Positions 35,823 to 45,228 of a DNA stretch of 57,418 nt are shown piece by piece; positions within the stretch are counted from its first letter, which is position 1; each line of letters begins with the position of its first letter. The notes below the pieces were generated by a model. That model was given only the letters and a program-made list of their open reading frames with translations. It was not told the DNA's origin and did no database searches. The stretch covers positions 1 through 57,418 of the forward strand of contig NZ_VOWY01000003.1 in NCBI RefSeq assembly GCF_008014645.1, read 5' to 3'. Position numbers and translations under genes: made by a program. This stretch comes from Collinsella sp. BA40 (GTDB taxonomy: Bacteria; Actinomycetota; Coriobacteriia; Coriobacteriales; Coriobacteriaceae).

Positions 35823-36419
35823 GTGAACGGCCCAGAATTCAAATGCAATGCTACGCCCACCAGCACGCATCCACCCGCGAACGCCCCCGACGCAGCCGCG
35901 CAGAACAATGCCGCGACGCCCGCGCCCGCGAAAGAGACGTCGGCCAAGAGCGCCCGTAAATTCATCGATCTTCCCGAGGCCCCCGACGCCGCCGACGACC
36001 CGGTGGTCGCCCGCGCATCCCGCATCCTGTCCTGCCTGGGCTTCTGCGGCCACTTCATGCACTTCAACCGCGGCGGCCGGTCCGGACGCGCGCCCATCCT
36101 CTGCCTGCTCGAGAAAAACGGGGGCACCCTGTCCCAGCAGGAACTCGGCATGTTCTTCGAGCTCAAGCCGGGCTCCCTGTCCGAGATCCTCTCCAAGCTC
36201 GAAACCGCCGGCCTCATCTACCGGACGCGCGGCCAGCAGGACCGCCGTCAGCTCACGGTCACGCTCACCGAAGCGGGCGCCGAGGCGGCGCGCCAAGAGG
36301 CCGAGATCCGTCAGCGCTTCCGCTCCAACGCATTCTCCACGCTCACCCCCGAAGAGCAGGAGACGCTCGCCGGCCTGCTCGAGCGCGTCCGCGCGCACTG
36401 GGAGGGGCTCGATGGTTAA
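35823..36419 (+). CDS. MarR-family transcriptional regulator
   Basis: A 198-residue regulator. About 50 N-terminal residues, rich in Ala, Pro and Thr, precede a normal MarR winged helix: NGGTLSQQELGMFFELK, the recognition helix PGSLSEILSKLETAG, and the wing RGQQDRRQLTVTLT. It starts with GTG at 35823, with AAGGAG six bases upstream. Its last eight bases overlap the start of the first ABC exporter gene, so the three genes form a coupled operon. Such regulators usually repress the adjacent exporter until a small molecule binds. No Cys-based redox switch is evident in the HTH region. Confidence 0.88.
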   Translation: MNGPEFKCNATPTSTHPPANAPDAAAQNNAATPAPAKETSAKSARKFIDLPEAPDAADDPVVARASRILSCLGFCGHFMHFNRGGRSGRAPILCLLEKNGGTLSQQELGMFFELKPGSLSEILSKLETAGLIYRTRGQQDRRQLTVTLTEAGAEAARQEAEIRQRFRSNAFSTLTPEEQETLAGLLERVRAHWEGLDG

Positions 36420-38259
36420 AACACTCGTCGCCTCGATTCGCGACTACCTCAAACCCACCCTCGCAACGCCGCTGCTCGTTTTGTGCGAAGTTGCGTGCGA
36501 GATGGCCATCCCCTTCGTGACCGCCAACCTCATCGACACCATCAAGGACGGCGCGGCCGTGGCGGACATCCTGCCCACCGCCGGCGTGCTCGTTGCGCTC
36601 GCCCTGGTCTCGCTGTTCTTCGGCGCCGCCGCGGGCATCACGTGCAGCCACGCGAGCTGCGGCTTCGCCAAGAACCTGCGCCACGACCTCTTCTACAAGA
36701 TCCAAACCTTCTCGTTCACCAACATCGATGCGTTCTCCAGCTCGTCGCTGGTCACGCGCCTCACCACCGACATCACCAACGTGCAGCAGGCATTCATGCT
36801 CATCATCCGCATCGCCGTGCGCGCCCCGCTGGTGCTCGTGTTCGCGTTCGCGATGGCCTACGCCATGGGCGGCGCCGTGTCCTTCGTCTACCTGGCTATG
36901 ATCCCGATCCTGGGCATCGGCCTGGGGCTCATCATCCACAAGGTGACGCCCATCTTCACCCGCGTGTTCCATAAGTATGACGCGCTCAACGAATCGGTCG
37001 AGGAGAACGTCACCGGCATGCGCGTGGTAAAGAGCTACGTGCGCGAAGACTACGAGAAGCAGAAGTTCGCACGCGCGGCGCAGGACGTGTGCGCCGACTT
37101 CACCCGCGCCGAGAAGCTGCTCGCCTTCAACAACCCGCTGATGAACTTCTGCGTCAACGGCGCCTTCGTCGTGATCATCTACCTGGGTTCCAAGCTCATC
37201 ATCACCAGCCAGGCAGCCGCGTTCGACGTGGGCCAGCTCTCCTCCACCTTCACCTACGGCTTCCAGATCCTCATGAGCCTCATGCAGCTCTCCATGATCT
37301 TCGTCATGGTGACCATGGCCGAGGAAAGCGCGCGCCGCATCTGCGAGGTGCTGCAGGCGCAGTCCACCATCGTCAACCCGGACGAACCCGTAAGCACGGT
37401 GGCCGACGGCTCCATCGATTTCGACCACGTGAGCTTCAAGTACTCCGCCCGCGCCGAGCGCCAGGCGCTCGACGGCATCGACCTGCACATCAAAAGCGGC
37501 GAGACCGTCGGCATCATCGGCGGCACGGGCTCGGCCAAATCCACGCTGGTCAACCTGATCGCCCGCCTGTACGACGCAACCGAGGGCACCGTGCGCGTGG
37601 GCGGCGTCGACGTGCGCGATTACGACCTGGACGCGCTGCGCCATCAGGTTGCCATGGTGCTTCAGAAAAACGTGCTGTTCAGCGGTACCATCGCTGACAA
37701 CCTGCGCTGGGGGGATGCGAACGCCACCGATGCCGAGGTGCGCGAGGCGGCCCGCCTCGCCTGCGCCGACGAATTCATCGACGGCTTCCCGAAGGGCTAC
37801 GACACGTGGATCGAGCAGGGCGGCTCCAACGTGTCCGGCGGCCAGAAGCAGCGCCTCTGCATCGCGCGCGCCCTGCTGCGCCGCCCCAAGATCTTGATCT
37901 TGGACGACTCCACCAGCGCCGTCGACACCAAGACCGACGCCAAGATCCACGCGGGCCTTGCCAGCTACCTACCCGATACCACCAAGCTCATCATCGCCCA
38001 GCGCGTATCGAGCGTATCCGACGCCGACCGCATCATCGTGATGGAGGGCGGCCGCATCGCCGCCATGGGCACCCACGAAGAGCTGCTGGAAACCTCCGAG
38101 ATCTACCGCGAGACCTTCACGTCGCAGAACAAGATGAGCGAAGAGGCCGAGTTCGTCGACGAAGCCGCGGCAGCGGCCGTCCGCGACCTCGAGCGGGCCT
38201 CCGCCCCTCTCCCCGCAACCGACGAATCCGCCCCGAAGGGAGGCGAGGCACATGAGTAA
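36412..38259 (+). CDS. ABC exporter subunit with degenerate nucleotide-binding site (heterodimer partner 1)
   Basis: A 615-residue membrane-ATPase half-transporter: six helices (about 1-320) and an ABC domain (about 335-580). The Walker A motif is GGTGSAKST (370-378), with Ala375 where Gly is usual. The signature is NVSGGQKQR. Walker B ends D498-D499, with Asp replacing the catalytic Glu. The H-loop His is Gln530 in IIAQRVSS. This is the pattern of the non-hydrolysing half of heterodimeric exporters such as TM287. The ATG at 36412 overlaps the MarR gene (GGGAGGGG upstream); its end overlaps the partner gene by eight bases. The exported substrate is unknown; drugs or lipids are common. Confidence 0.9.
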   Translation: MVKTLVASIRDYLKPTLATPLLVLCEVACEMAIPFVTANLIDTIKDGAAVADILPTAGVLVALALVSLFFGAAAGITCSHASCGFAKNLRHDLFYKIQTFSFTNIDAFSSSSLVTRLTTDITNVQQAFMLIIRIAVRAPLVLVFAFAMAYAMGGAVSFVYLAMIPILGIGLGLIIHKVTPIFTRVFHKYDALNESVEENVTGMRVVKSYVREDYEKQKFARAAQDVCADFTRAEKLLAFNNPLMNFCVNGAFVVIIYLGSKLIITSQAAAFDVGQLSSTFTYGFQILMSLMQLSMIFVMVTMAEESARRICEVLQAQSTIVNPDEPVSTVADGSIDFDHVSFKYSARAERQALDGIDLHIKSGETVGIIGGTGSAKSTLVNLIARLYDATEGTVRVGGVDVRDYDLDALRHQVAMVLQKNVLFSGTIADNLRWGDANATDAEVREAARLACADEFIDGFPKGYDTWIEQGGSNVSGGQKQRLCIARALLRRPKILILDDSTSAVDTKTDAKIHAGLASYLPDTTKLIIAQRVSSVSDADRIIVMEGGRIAAMGTHEELLETSEIYRETFTSQNKMSEEAEFVDEAAAAAVRDLERASAPLPATDESAPKGGEAHE

Positions 38260-40165
38260 GCCCGCAGCCGGCGCTCCGGCGCGCAAGTCATCCACGCTCA
38301 TCCGCCTGGTCAAGCTGCTGTTCTCGTTCTACCCGGTGCTCTTGCCGCTGGTCATGGTGGGCGTCCTTGTGTGCGGCCTCATCAATTCCATCGGCGCGCT
38401 GTTCCTGCAAAGCGCCCTCGAGATCATCTCGACCTCGTGGCAGACGGGCGATTGGACCGCGGCCCAGCCCAAGATCTTGCAGCTCGTGCTCACCCTGGGT
38501 GCCATCTATGTCGCCGGCAACCTCATCTCCCTGTTCTGGAACCGCAACATGGCGACCATCACCCAGGGCTCGCTGGAAAAGCTCCGCGAGAAGATGTTCA
38601 ACCGCATGCAGGACCTGCCCATCCGCTATTTCGACACCAACCAGCGCGGCGACATCATGTCGCATTTCACCAACGATATCGACACCCTGCGCCAGATGAT
38701 CTCGCAGTCCCTGCCCAACCTGCTGCAAACCGTCATCGTGCTGGGCACGGTCCTCTTCATCATGCTGTACTTCTCGGTATGGATGTGCCTGGTCATCATC
38801 ACCGGCATCGTCTGCATGGTGTTTCTCACCAAGATGCTCGGCTCCAATTCCGCGCGCTTCTTCATCGCGCAGCAGCGCGAGCTCGGCGTCGTGGAGGGTC
38901 ATATCGAAGAGGTCATGAACGGGCAGAAGGTCGTCAAGGCCTTCTGCCACGAAGCCGCCGCCGAGGCCGATTTCGACGCGCGCAACGAGAAGCTCTTCGA
39001 GGTCTCGCAGAAGGCGAACATGTACGCCAACATCCTCATGCCGGTCCTCATGAACCTGGGCAACCTCATCTACGTGGTGGTCGCGCTCGCGGGCGGCGTG
39101 TTCCTGGCGCTCGAGGTGCCCAACTTCTCGCTGTCGGGCATGCCGCTCTCCATCGCCGTGGTGGTGCCGTTCCTCAACATGACCAAGCAGTTCTGCGGCC
39201 AGATCGGCCAGGTCTCGCAACAGATCAACGCCGTGGTCATGGGCCTTGCGGGCGCGCAGCGCATCTTCGACCTGCTGGACCAGGAGCCCGAGGCCGACGA
39301 TGGCTACGTCACGCTGGTAAACGCCCGCGTGAACCCCGAGACCTGGGAGCTGGAAGAGGCCGACGAGCGCACCGGCCTGTGGGCCTGGAAGCATCCGCAC
39401 CGCGCGGACGGCACCGTGAGCTACGTTCCGCTGCGCGGCGACGTGCGCCTGACGGGCGTCGACTTCGGCTACACGCCCGACCACGAGGTGCTGCACGATG
39501 TCTCGGTCTATGCGAAGCCCGGCCAGAAAGTAGCGTTCGTGGGCGCCACGGGCGCCGGAAAGACCACCATCACCAACCTCATCAACCGCTTCTACGACAT
39601 CGCCGACGGCAAGATCCGCTACGACGGCATCAACGTGAACAAGATCTGCAAGGCCGACCTGCGCCGTTCGCTGGGCGTCGTGCTGCAAGACGTCAACCTG
39701 TTCACCGGCACCGTGATGGACAACATCCGCTACGGCAAGCTGGATGCGACGGACGAGGAATGCATCAAGGCGGCCAAGCTCGCCGGCGCGCACGACTTCA
39801 TCTCGCGCCTGCCGGAGGGCTACGCCACCATGCTCACCGGCAACGGCTCCCAGCTCAGCCAGGGACAGCGCCAGCTGCTCTCCATCGCACGCGCGGCCGT
39901 GGCCGATCCGCCCGCCATGATCTTGGATGAAGCCACGTCGAGCATCGACACCCGCACCGAGGAGATCGTCCAACGCGGTATGGACGCCCTCATGCAGGGT
40001 CGCACCACCTTCGTGATCGCGCACCGCCTGAGCACCGTGCGCAACTCCGATGTGATCATCTGCCTGGACCACGGGCGCGTGATCGAGCGCGGCACGCACG
40101 ACGAGCTCATCGCCAAGCACGGGTACTACTACCAGCTCTACACCGGAGCATTCGAGCTGGAATAG
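38252..40165 (+). CDS. ABC exporter subunit with catalytic nucleotide-binding site (heterodimer partner 2)
   Basis: A 637-residue half-transporter. Six helices are followed by a linker of about 60 residues (about 350-410) and an ABC domain. Walker A is GATGAGKT (431-438), Walker B ends with the catalytic Glu (D559-E560), and the H-loop keeps His591. The signature is LSQGQ rather than LSGGQ, a change typical of the TM288-like partner. With the preceding gene it should form one active and one degenerate ATP site. It overlaps the previous gene by eight bases (ATGAGTAA), so both subunits are made together. Confidence 0.92.
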   Translation: MSKPAAGAPARKSSTLIRLVKLLFSFYPVLLPLVMVGVLVCGLINSIGALFLQSALEIISTSWQTGDWTAAQPKILQLVLTLGAIYVAGNLISLFWNRNMATITQGSLEKLREKMFNRMQDLPIRYFDTNQRGDIMSHFTNDIDTLRQMISQSLPNLLQTVIVLGTVLFIMLYFSVWMCLVIITGIVCMVFLTKMLGSNSARFFIAQQRELGVVEGHIEEVMNGQKVVKAFCHEAAAEADFDARNEKLFEVSQKANMYANILMPVLMNLGNLIYVVVALAGGVFLALEVPNFSLSGMPLSIAVVVPFLNMTKQFCGQIGQVSQQINAVVMGLAGAQRIFDLLDQEPEADDGYVTLVNARVNPETWELEEADERTGLWAWKHPHRADGTVSYVPLRGDVRLTGVDFGYTPDHEVLHDVSVYAKPGQKVAFVGATGAGKTTITNLINRFYDIADGKIRYDGINVNKICKADLRRSLGVVLQDVNLFTGTVMDNIRYGKLDATDEECIKAAKLAGAHDFISRLPEGYATMLTGNGSQLSQGQRQLLSIARAAVADPPAMILDEATSSIDTRTEEIVQRGMDALMQGRTTFVIAHRLSTVRNSDVIICLDHGRVIERGTHDELIAKHGYYYQLYTGAFELE

Positions 40166-40228
40166 GCGCGCGCTTCGCGCGAGAACGGGTCGGGCCCGCC
40201 CCTCGTCATGGGGGCCTTCATGCACCTC

Positions 40229-40270
40229 AAGGCAGCTAATTCGGCTGGATGGCCGCGTTAGCTGCCTTTT
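40229..40270 (+). terminator. Terminator of the MarR-exporter operon
   Basis: An 11-bp perfect stem (40229-40239 with 40258-40268) has a structured 18-base loop. A short T-run follows. A smaller CGCGCG stem lies just after the stop codon at 40167-40181. Confidence 0.8.
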
Positions 40271-40317
40271 CTACATCAAAACCCTCTGAGGAAGGGGCGC
40301 GCTGCCACGCGGCGCTA

Positions 40318-40326
40318 TGCGATAAT
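40318..40326 (+). promoter_or_regulatory. Candidate extended -10 promoter of the rRNA methyltransferase gene
   Basis: TGCGATAAT is an extended -10 element (TGn before a -10 box), 65 bases before the start codon. No good -35 is present. Confidence 0.38.
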
Positions 40327-40390
40327 GACGGTTTGAATACGTACGTGCCGCGAGCAGCATCTCCGCGGCGCCATCAAGAAAGGCGGCACC

Positions 40391-42760
40391 ATGAACAGCG
40401 CCACTACGGCGGCACTCACCGGAACCTACCTGGAGTTCTACGCCAGCTGCCCCGAGGGCTTCGAGGCGGCGCTCGACGCCGAGCTGCAGCGCATCGGCCT
40501 TCGCAAGACGCGCCGCCTGAAGGGCCGCGTCACCTTTACCGGCACCGTGCGCGATGCGTATCGCGCCTGCCTGTGGAGCCGTCTGGCCAGCCGCGTCTTC
40601 GTCGTGCTGGGGCGCTTCGATTGCTGGGACGCCAACGCCCTCTACGACGGCGTGTACCGCATGCCCTGGGAAGAGCTCCTGCGCCGCGGGGCGAGCATCG
40701 CCGTAACCGCGCGCGGCACCAATCGCGAGCTGCGCAACACCCATTACTCGTCGCTCTGCGTGAAGGACGCCATCTGCGACCGCCTGGCCGACGAGGCCGG
40801 CAGCCGAGCCGACGTGGACACCGAGCACCCCGACGCACGCATCGCGCTCTCCATCCGCAACGACCGCGCCAGCATCCATCTCGACCTCTCGGGCGATCCG
40901 CTCTTCAAGCGCCTCCCGCGCGAGGCCACCAAGCCCGGTGCGCCCACCCACGTGCTGCGCCCCGACTACGCCGCCCTCATGCTCGAACAGGCCGGCTGGG
41001 GCGAGGCCGTGCGCGAGGCATCAGCCAATGAGGCCGGGGCCGGCATGCCCGCCCTGCTCGACCTCTCCTGCGCGGGCGGCGGCCTCGAGCTCGAGGCCCT
41101 CAACATGCTCCACGACCGCGCGCCCGGCCTGCTTCGCTCGCACTGGGGGTTCGAAGGCTGGCAACGCCATGACGCCGACGCCTGGAGCGAGCTGATCGAT
41201 GACGCCGACGAACGCGCCGCCGCGGGCCGCTCCCGCACCGCCTCCGTCGTGGCAACCGACCTCAGCCCGCTCGCGCGCGCATACGCCGGCCGCGTCCTCA
41301 AGCAGGCGGGCTTCGGCGGAAAGACGACCTTCGTCCCCGCCGACGTCGACGCCATGCTGAAGGCCGTGCCGGCCAACGCGACCGGCGCCCGCATCGCCGT
41401 TGCCGACGCCACCGAGGTGCCCTTCACGCAGACTGCCGCGCTCCTCGCGCTCGCCAGCGGCCTGCGCGACGCCGCGGCGCCCGCGCGGCTTGCCGTGCTC
41501 TCGCGCGACAGCCTCTTCGCACGCGGCCTGGGAACCGACCCCGCCGCCCAGATCGAGGTAAAGCCCAACAATGAAGACGCCGCCATCCTCGTCTTCGACG
41601 GCTCGGCCCTGCAGGACGCCGTCGCGACGAGCGATACCGCGCACACCGTCGACCTGGGCGACGGCCGCCTGGTGCCGGTGCTATCGCCCGGCTCGGAGCA
41701 ATTCGCCGCTCGCCTGAAGAAGGTCGCGCGCCTGCGCCGCAAATGGGCTCAGCGCACCGGCGTCACCTGCTACCGCGTCTACGATGCCGACCTGCCCGAC
41801 TACGCGGCCGCCATCGATCTGTACCAGGGCACCGACGAGACGCCGGGCCGCTGGCTCGTCATCGCCGAATACGCCGCGCCCAAGAGCATCGACCCCGCGA
41901 TCGCCCAGGCGCGCTTCCTCGATATCCTGGCGCTCGCGCCCCAGATCCTCGACGTGTCGCCCGATTGCGTCCACGCCCGCGCGCGCACGCGCTCGCGCGG
42001 CGGTTCGCAGTACGCCAACGCCGGCCGCTCCGCGTTCTCGCAGGGCGTGAGCAACGGCACGACGGGCGATGTGGACATCGAGCGACGTCTCCCCCTCATC
42101 CAGGAGGGCGGGCTCACCTTCGCCGTCAACTTCGACGACTACCTCGATACCGGCATCTTCCTCGACCACCGCGTGACGCGCGGCCTGGTACGCGAGCATG
42201 CCCGCGGTTGCCGGCGCTTCCTCAACCTCTTCGCCTATACGGGCACGGCCACGTGCTACGCGGCCGACGGGGGCGCAGAGGAGACGGTGACCGTCGACCT
42301 CTCCAACACCTACCTCGCCTGGGCCGAACGAAACATGCAGCAGAACGGCTTCAGCGGCAGGAACCACGAGTTCGTGCGTGCCGACGTGCGCCGCTGGATC
42401 GCCGAGCAGCGCCTCACGCGCAACCGCTGGGACCTGATCTTCTGCGACCCGCCCACGTTCTCCAACTCCACCAAGATGGGCTCGCGCACCTTCGACGTGC
42501 AGCGCGACCACGCCGAGCTCATCATCGGCCTGTCGCGCCTGCTCACCCGCGAGGGCGAGGCCATCTTCTCGTGCAACCTGCGCACGTTCAAGCCGGATAC
42601 CGAGAAGCTGGCCCGAGCCGGCGTGATCATCACCGACATCACCGCGCAGACCATTCCCGAGGACTTCGCCCGCAACCCGCGCATCCACCGCTGCTACCTC
42701 GTCAAGCGCTACACCGTCGAGGAGGCCATGGAGCGCGCCGGCCTCGACCCGCTGTCGTAA
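40391..42760 (+). CDS. rlmKL: RlmKL-type bifunctional 23S rRNA methyltransferase with degenerate RlmL half
   Basis: A 789-residue protein collinear with E. coli RlmKL. It has a THUMP domain (about 50-180, including DAYRACLWSRLASR and HLDLSGDPL), an RlmL-like domain (185-430) and an RlmK domain (445-785). RlmK makes m7G2069; its SAM motif LNLFAYTGTAT (611-621) and FCDPPTFSNS (684-693) are intact. The RlmL part, which makes m2G2445, has LLDLSCAGGGLELEA (222-236) where a CGSGT-type motif is expected. No NPPYG motif is found in the 330-400 region, where it should lie. So the first activity may be lost or changed. AAGGCGG precedes the ATG. It appears to be a single gene with its own terminator (42799-42835). 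Confidence 0.88.
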   Translation: MNSATTAALTGTYLEFYASCPEGFEAALDAELQRIGLRKTRRLKGRVTFTGTVRDAYRACLWSRLASRVFVVLGRFDCWDANALYDGVYRMPWEELLRRGASIAVTARGTNRELRNTHYSSLCVKDAICDRLADEAGSRADVDTEHPDARIALSIRNDRASIHLDLSGDPLFKRLPREATKPGAPTHVLRPDYAALMLEQAGWGEAVREASANEAGAGMPALLDLSCAGGGLELEALNMLHDRAPGLLRSHWGFEGWQRHDADAWSELIDDADERAAAGRSRTASVVATDLSPLARAYAGRVLKQAGFGGKTTFVPADVDAMLKAVPANATGARIAVADATEVPFTQTAALLALASGLRDAAAPARLAVLSRDSLFARGLGTDPAAQIEVKPNNEDAAILVFDGSALQDAVATSDTAHTVDLGDGRLVPVLSPGSEQFAARLKKVARLRRKWAQRTGVTCYRVYDADLPDYAAAIDLYQGTDETPGRWLVIAEYAAPKSIDPAIAQARFLDILALAPQILDVSPDCVHARARTRSRGGSQYANAGRSAFSQGVSNGTTGDVDIERRLPLIQEGGLTFAVNFDDYLDTGIFLDHRVTRGLVREHARGCRRFLNLFAYTGTATCYAADGGAEETVTVDLSNTYLAWAERNMQQNGFSGRNHEFVRADVRRWIAEQRLTRNRWDLIFCDPPTFSNSTKMGSRTFDVQRDHAELIIGLSRLLTREGEAIFSCNLRTFKPDTEKLARAGVIITDITAQTIPEDFARNPRIHRCYLVKRYTVEEAMERAGLDPLS

Positions 42761-42798
42761 GCGTTCCCGCACACCGCGAACAGTCGCACCCCGCACGA

Positions 42799-42835
42799 GC
42801 CTCCCGCGCCCGCCTCCTCGGGACGGGAGGCTTTT
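42799..42835 (+). terminator. Terminator of rlmKL
   Basis: An 8-bp perfect stem (42799-42806 with 42824-42831) is followed by TTTT. It lies 39 bases beyond the stop codon. Confidence 0.78.
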
Positions 42836-42864
42836 CACAGCCCTTTCTTGCAGGTAGAGGGGGC

Positions 42865-42894
42865 ATGGCATATGCTGTCCATTAAGGCTATAAT
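42865..42894 (+). promoter_or_regulatory. Promoter of kup
   Basis: ATGGCA (42865-42870) and a perfect TATAAT (42889-42894) are 18 bases apart, giving a leader of about 80 nt. The leader holds a 6-bp hairpin, CCAAGG (42904-42909) with CCTTGG (42916-42921). It is too short to be a c-di-AMP riboswitch. Confidence 0.6.
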
Positions 42895-42979
42895 TGCGAG
42901 CCACCAAGGCGGTCACCTTGGCATTTGTTCGCCTCGCGCAGCCGCGCCGGGGCCCGTTTCATCAAGGAGCACAGAACCG

Positions 42980-45115
42980 ATGACGCAAACGACCGTCTCC
43001 GATTCTCCGGAGCATACGAGCAGCGAAGACACCGCCGCTCAGCGCCCGTCCAACGAGCGCAAACTCAAGAGGAAGTCCGCGAAGAACTCCAAGCCCGATA
43101 CAAGTGACGGCGACAAGGGCCACAACATCCCGGTCAGCCTCGCCGCCATGCTCGTCACGCTGGGCGTCGTCTACGGCGACATCGGAACCTCGCCCATGTA
43201 CGTGACCAAGGCGCTGCTGGCAGGCCAGGGCGGCATCATGCAGGTGACCGAGGAATTCATCCTCGGAGCCCTGTCGCTGGTCATCTGGACCGTCACCCTG
43301 CTCACCACCGTCAAGTACGTGCTGGTGTCGCTCAAGGCCGACAACCACGGCGAGGGCGGCATCTTCGCCCTGTACAGCATCGTGCGCAAATACGGCAAGT
43401 GGCTCATCATACCCGCCATGCTCGGCGGCTCGGCCCTGCTTGCCGATGGCATCCTCACCCCGGCGGTCACCATCACCACCGCCGTCGAGGGCCTGCGCAC
43501 CATCCCCGCCATGCACGCGCTCATCGGCGACGGGCAGACCAACGTGGTCATCATCACGCTTATCATCGTAAGCCTGCTGTTCGCCGTCCAGCGAGCCGGT
43601 ACCAGCAAGATCGGCCGCGCCTTCGGACCGGTCATGACCTTCTGGTTCCTCTTCCTAGGCGCCAACGGCCTGGTCTACGTTCTGGGCAACCCGGCCATCC
43701 TGCTGGCCTTCAACCCCCTGCGCGGCCTCAGCTTCCTGCTGTCGCCCAACAACCATGCCGGCATCATGATCCTCGGCAGCTGCTTCCTCGCCACCACCGG
43801 CGCCGAAGCCCTCTACTCCGATATGGGTCACGTGGGCAAGGGCAACATCTACGCAACCTGGCCGTTCGTGAAGACTTGCCTGCTGCTCTCCTACCTGGGC
43901 CAGGGCGCCTGGCTGCTGGCCAACGCCGGCAACCCCGAGCTCGCCGCCATCCAGGACCTCAACCCGTTCTTCCAGATGCTCGGCGAGGGCATGCGCCCGT
44001 TCGCCGTCGGCCTGTCCACCGCCGCCGCCATCATCGCCTCGCAGGCGCTGGTAACCGGCGCGTTCTCGCTGGTCTCCGAAGCCAGCCGCCTGGACCTCAT
44101 GCCGCACATGCAGGTGTTCTACCCCGCCGAGACCAAGGGCCAGCTCTACATCCCCATGGTCAACAACGTCATGTGGGTCGGCTGCATCGCGGTCGTGCTG
44201 CTGTTCCAGTCCTCCGCGCACATGGAGGCCGCGTACGGCCTGGCCATCACCATCACGATGATCTGCACCTCCGTGCTGCTCTTCTTCTTCCTGCATAACG
44301 TGCGCAAGCGCCGCATTGCCGCATGGATCTTCGTGATCTTCTTCGTAGCACTCGAGGGCTTCTTCTTCGTGTCCTCGCTCACGAAGTTCTTCCACGGCGG
44401 CTACTTCACCATCCTCATGGCCGCCCTCATCATGGGCATCATGGTGAGTTGGTACAACGGCACCGCCGTCGAGCGCCGCCAGGCAACCCTGCTGCCCATC
44501 CGCAACTACCTGGACCAGCTCGGCCGCCTGCGCGACGACGAGACCTACGAGCTCATGAGCGACAACCTGGTGTACCTCACCAACGTGGCCAACACCAACT
44601 ACCTGGATCGCGACATCCTCTACTCGATCCTGGACAAGCATCCCAAGCGCGCCCGCGCCTACTGGTTCCTCAACGTCGAGGTCATGGACGAGCCGCACAC
44701 GCTCTCGTACTCGGTCGAGACCTTCGGCACCGACTACGTCTTCCGCGTGCACCTGTACCTGGGCTATAAGATCAACCAGCGCGTGAACGCCTACCTGCGC
44801 CAGGTGGTCTCGGACCTTTCGGCCTCCGGCGAGCTGCCGCCGCAGACCCACGAGTACTCCGTCTATAAGCAGCCCGGCCCCATCGGCTCGTTCCGCTTCT
44901 GCATGCTGCGCAAGATGCTCGCCCCCGAGAGCGACGTCGACAGCCGCGAGCGCTCGGCCATCGCGCTGAAGTACACGATTCGCCGCTTCGCCGGCTCGCC
45001 GGCGCGCTGGTTCGGTCTGGAGAGCTCGAGCGTGTTCTACGAGTACGTTCCTCTGTTCACCAAGTTCAAGGAAGTCGACCGCATGACGCGCATCGACCCC
45101 GACGCACGCCCGTAA
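42980..45115 (+). CDS. kup: KUP-family potassium uptake protein
   Basis: A 711-residue potassium:proton symporter. A charged cytoplasmic N-terminus of about 50 residues is followed by 12 membrane helices (about 52-490), with GVVYGDIGTSPMY (62-74) as the family signature of helix 1. A soluble C-terminal domain of about 200 residues follows. KADNHGEGGIFALY is the conserved loop after helix 2. The ATG at 42980 follows AAGGAG by ten bases. It is a single gene ending at a strong hairpin (45149-45184). No other potassium transport genes are nearby. Confidence 0.93.
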   Translation: MTQTTVSDSPEHTSSEDTAAQRPSNERKLKRKSAKNSKPDTSDGDKGHNIPVSLAAMLVTLGVVYGDIGTSPMYVTKALLAGQGGIMQVTEEFILGALSLVIWTVTLLTTVKYVLVSLKADNHGEGGIFALYSIVRKYGKWLIIPAMLGGSALLADGILTPAVTITTAVEGLRTIPAMHALIGDGQTNVVIITLIIVSLLFAVQRAGTSKIGRAFGPVMTFWFLFLGANGLVYVLGNPAILLAFNPLRGLSFLLSPNNHAGIMILGSCFLATTGAEALYSDMGHVGKGNIYATWPFVKTCLLLSYLGQGAWLLANAGNPELAAIQDLNPFFQMLGEGMRPFAVGLSTAAAIIASQALVTGAFSLVSEASRLDLMPHMQVFYPAETKGQLYIPMVNNVMWVGCIAVVLLFQSSAHMEAAYGLAITITMICTSVLLFFFLHNVRKRRIAAWIFVIFFVALEGFFFVSSLTKFFHGGYFTILMAALIMGIMVSWYNGTAVERRQATLLPIRNYLDQLGRLRDDETYELMSDNLVYLTNVANTNYLDRDILYSILDKHPKRARAYWFLNVEVMDEPHTLSYSVETFGTDYVFRVHLYLGYKINQRVNAYLRQVVSDLSASGELPPQTHEYSVYKQPGPIGSFRFCMLRKMLAPESDVDSRERSAIALKYTIRRFAGSPARWFGLESSSVFYEYVPLFTKFKEVDRMTRIDPDARP

Positions 45116-45148
45116 GGCTGCGCACCGGCCTGGCTTTCAGCCTGCAAG

Positions 45149-45184
45149 ACGAAGGCTCCCTGCGATCATGCAGGGAGCCTTCGT
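45149..45184. terminator. Bidirectional hairpin between kup and the nitroreductase gene
   Basis: A 15-bp perfect stem (45149-45163 with 45170-45184) has a six-base loop between two convergent genes. T-rich sequence follows on the plus strand (CGTTCGTTTCG); the minus side is less T-rich. Confidence 0.8.
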
Positions 45185-45228
45185 TCGTTTCGGGCCTTGT
45201 TTTCGGACCGCGGATGCGGTGCGCACGC

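Noticed and set aside
40229-40270. Possible T-box or riboswitch ahead of rlmKL
   Set aside because: The structure is a simple terminator after the exporter operon, and the rlmKL promoter candidate lies downstream of it.
42895-42979. Possible c-di-AMP riboswitch in the kup leader
   Set aside because: The leader is only about 85 nt with a single 6-bp hairpin, too short for that class.
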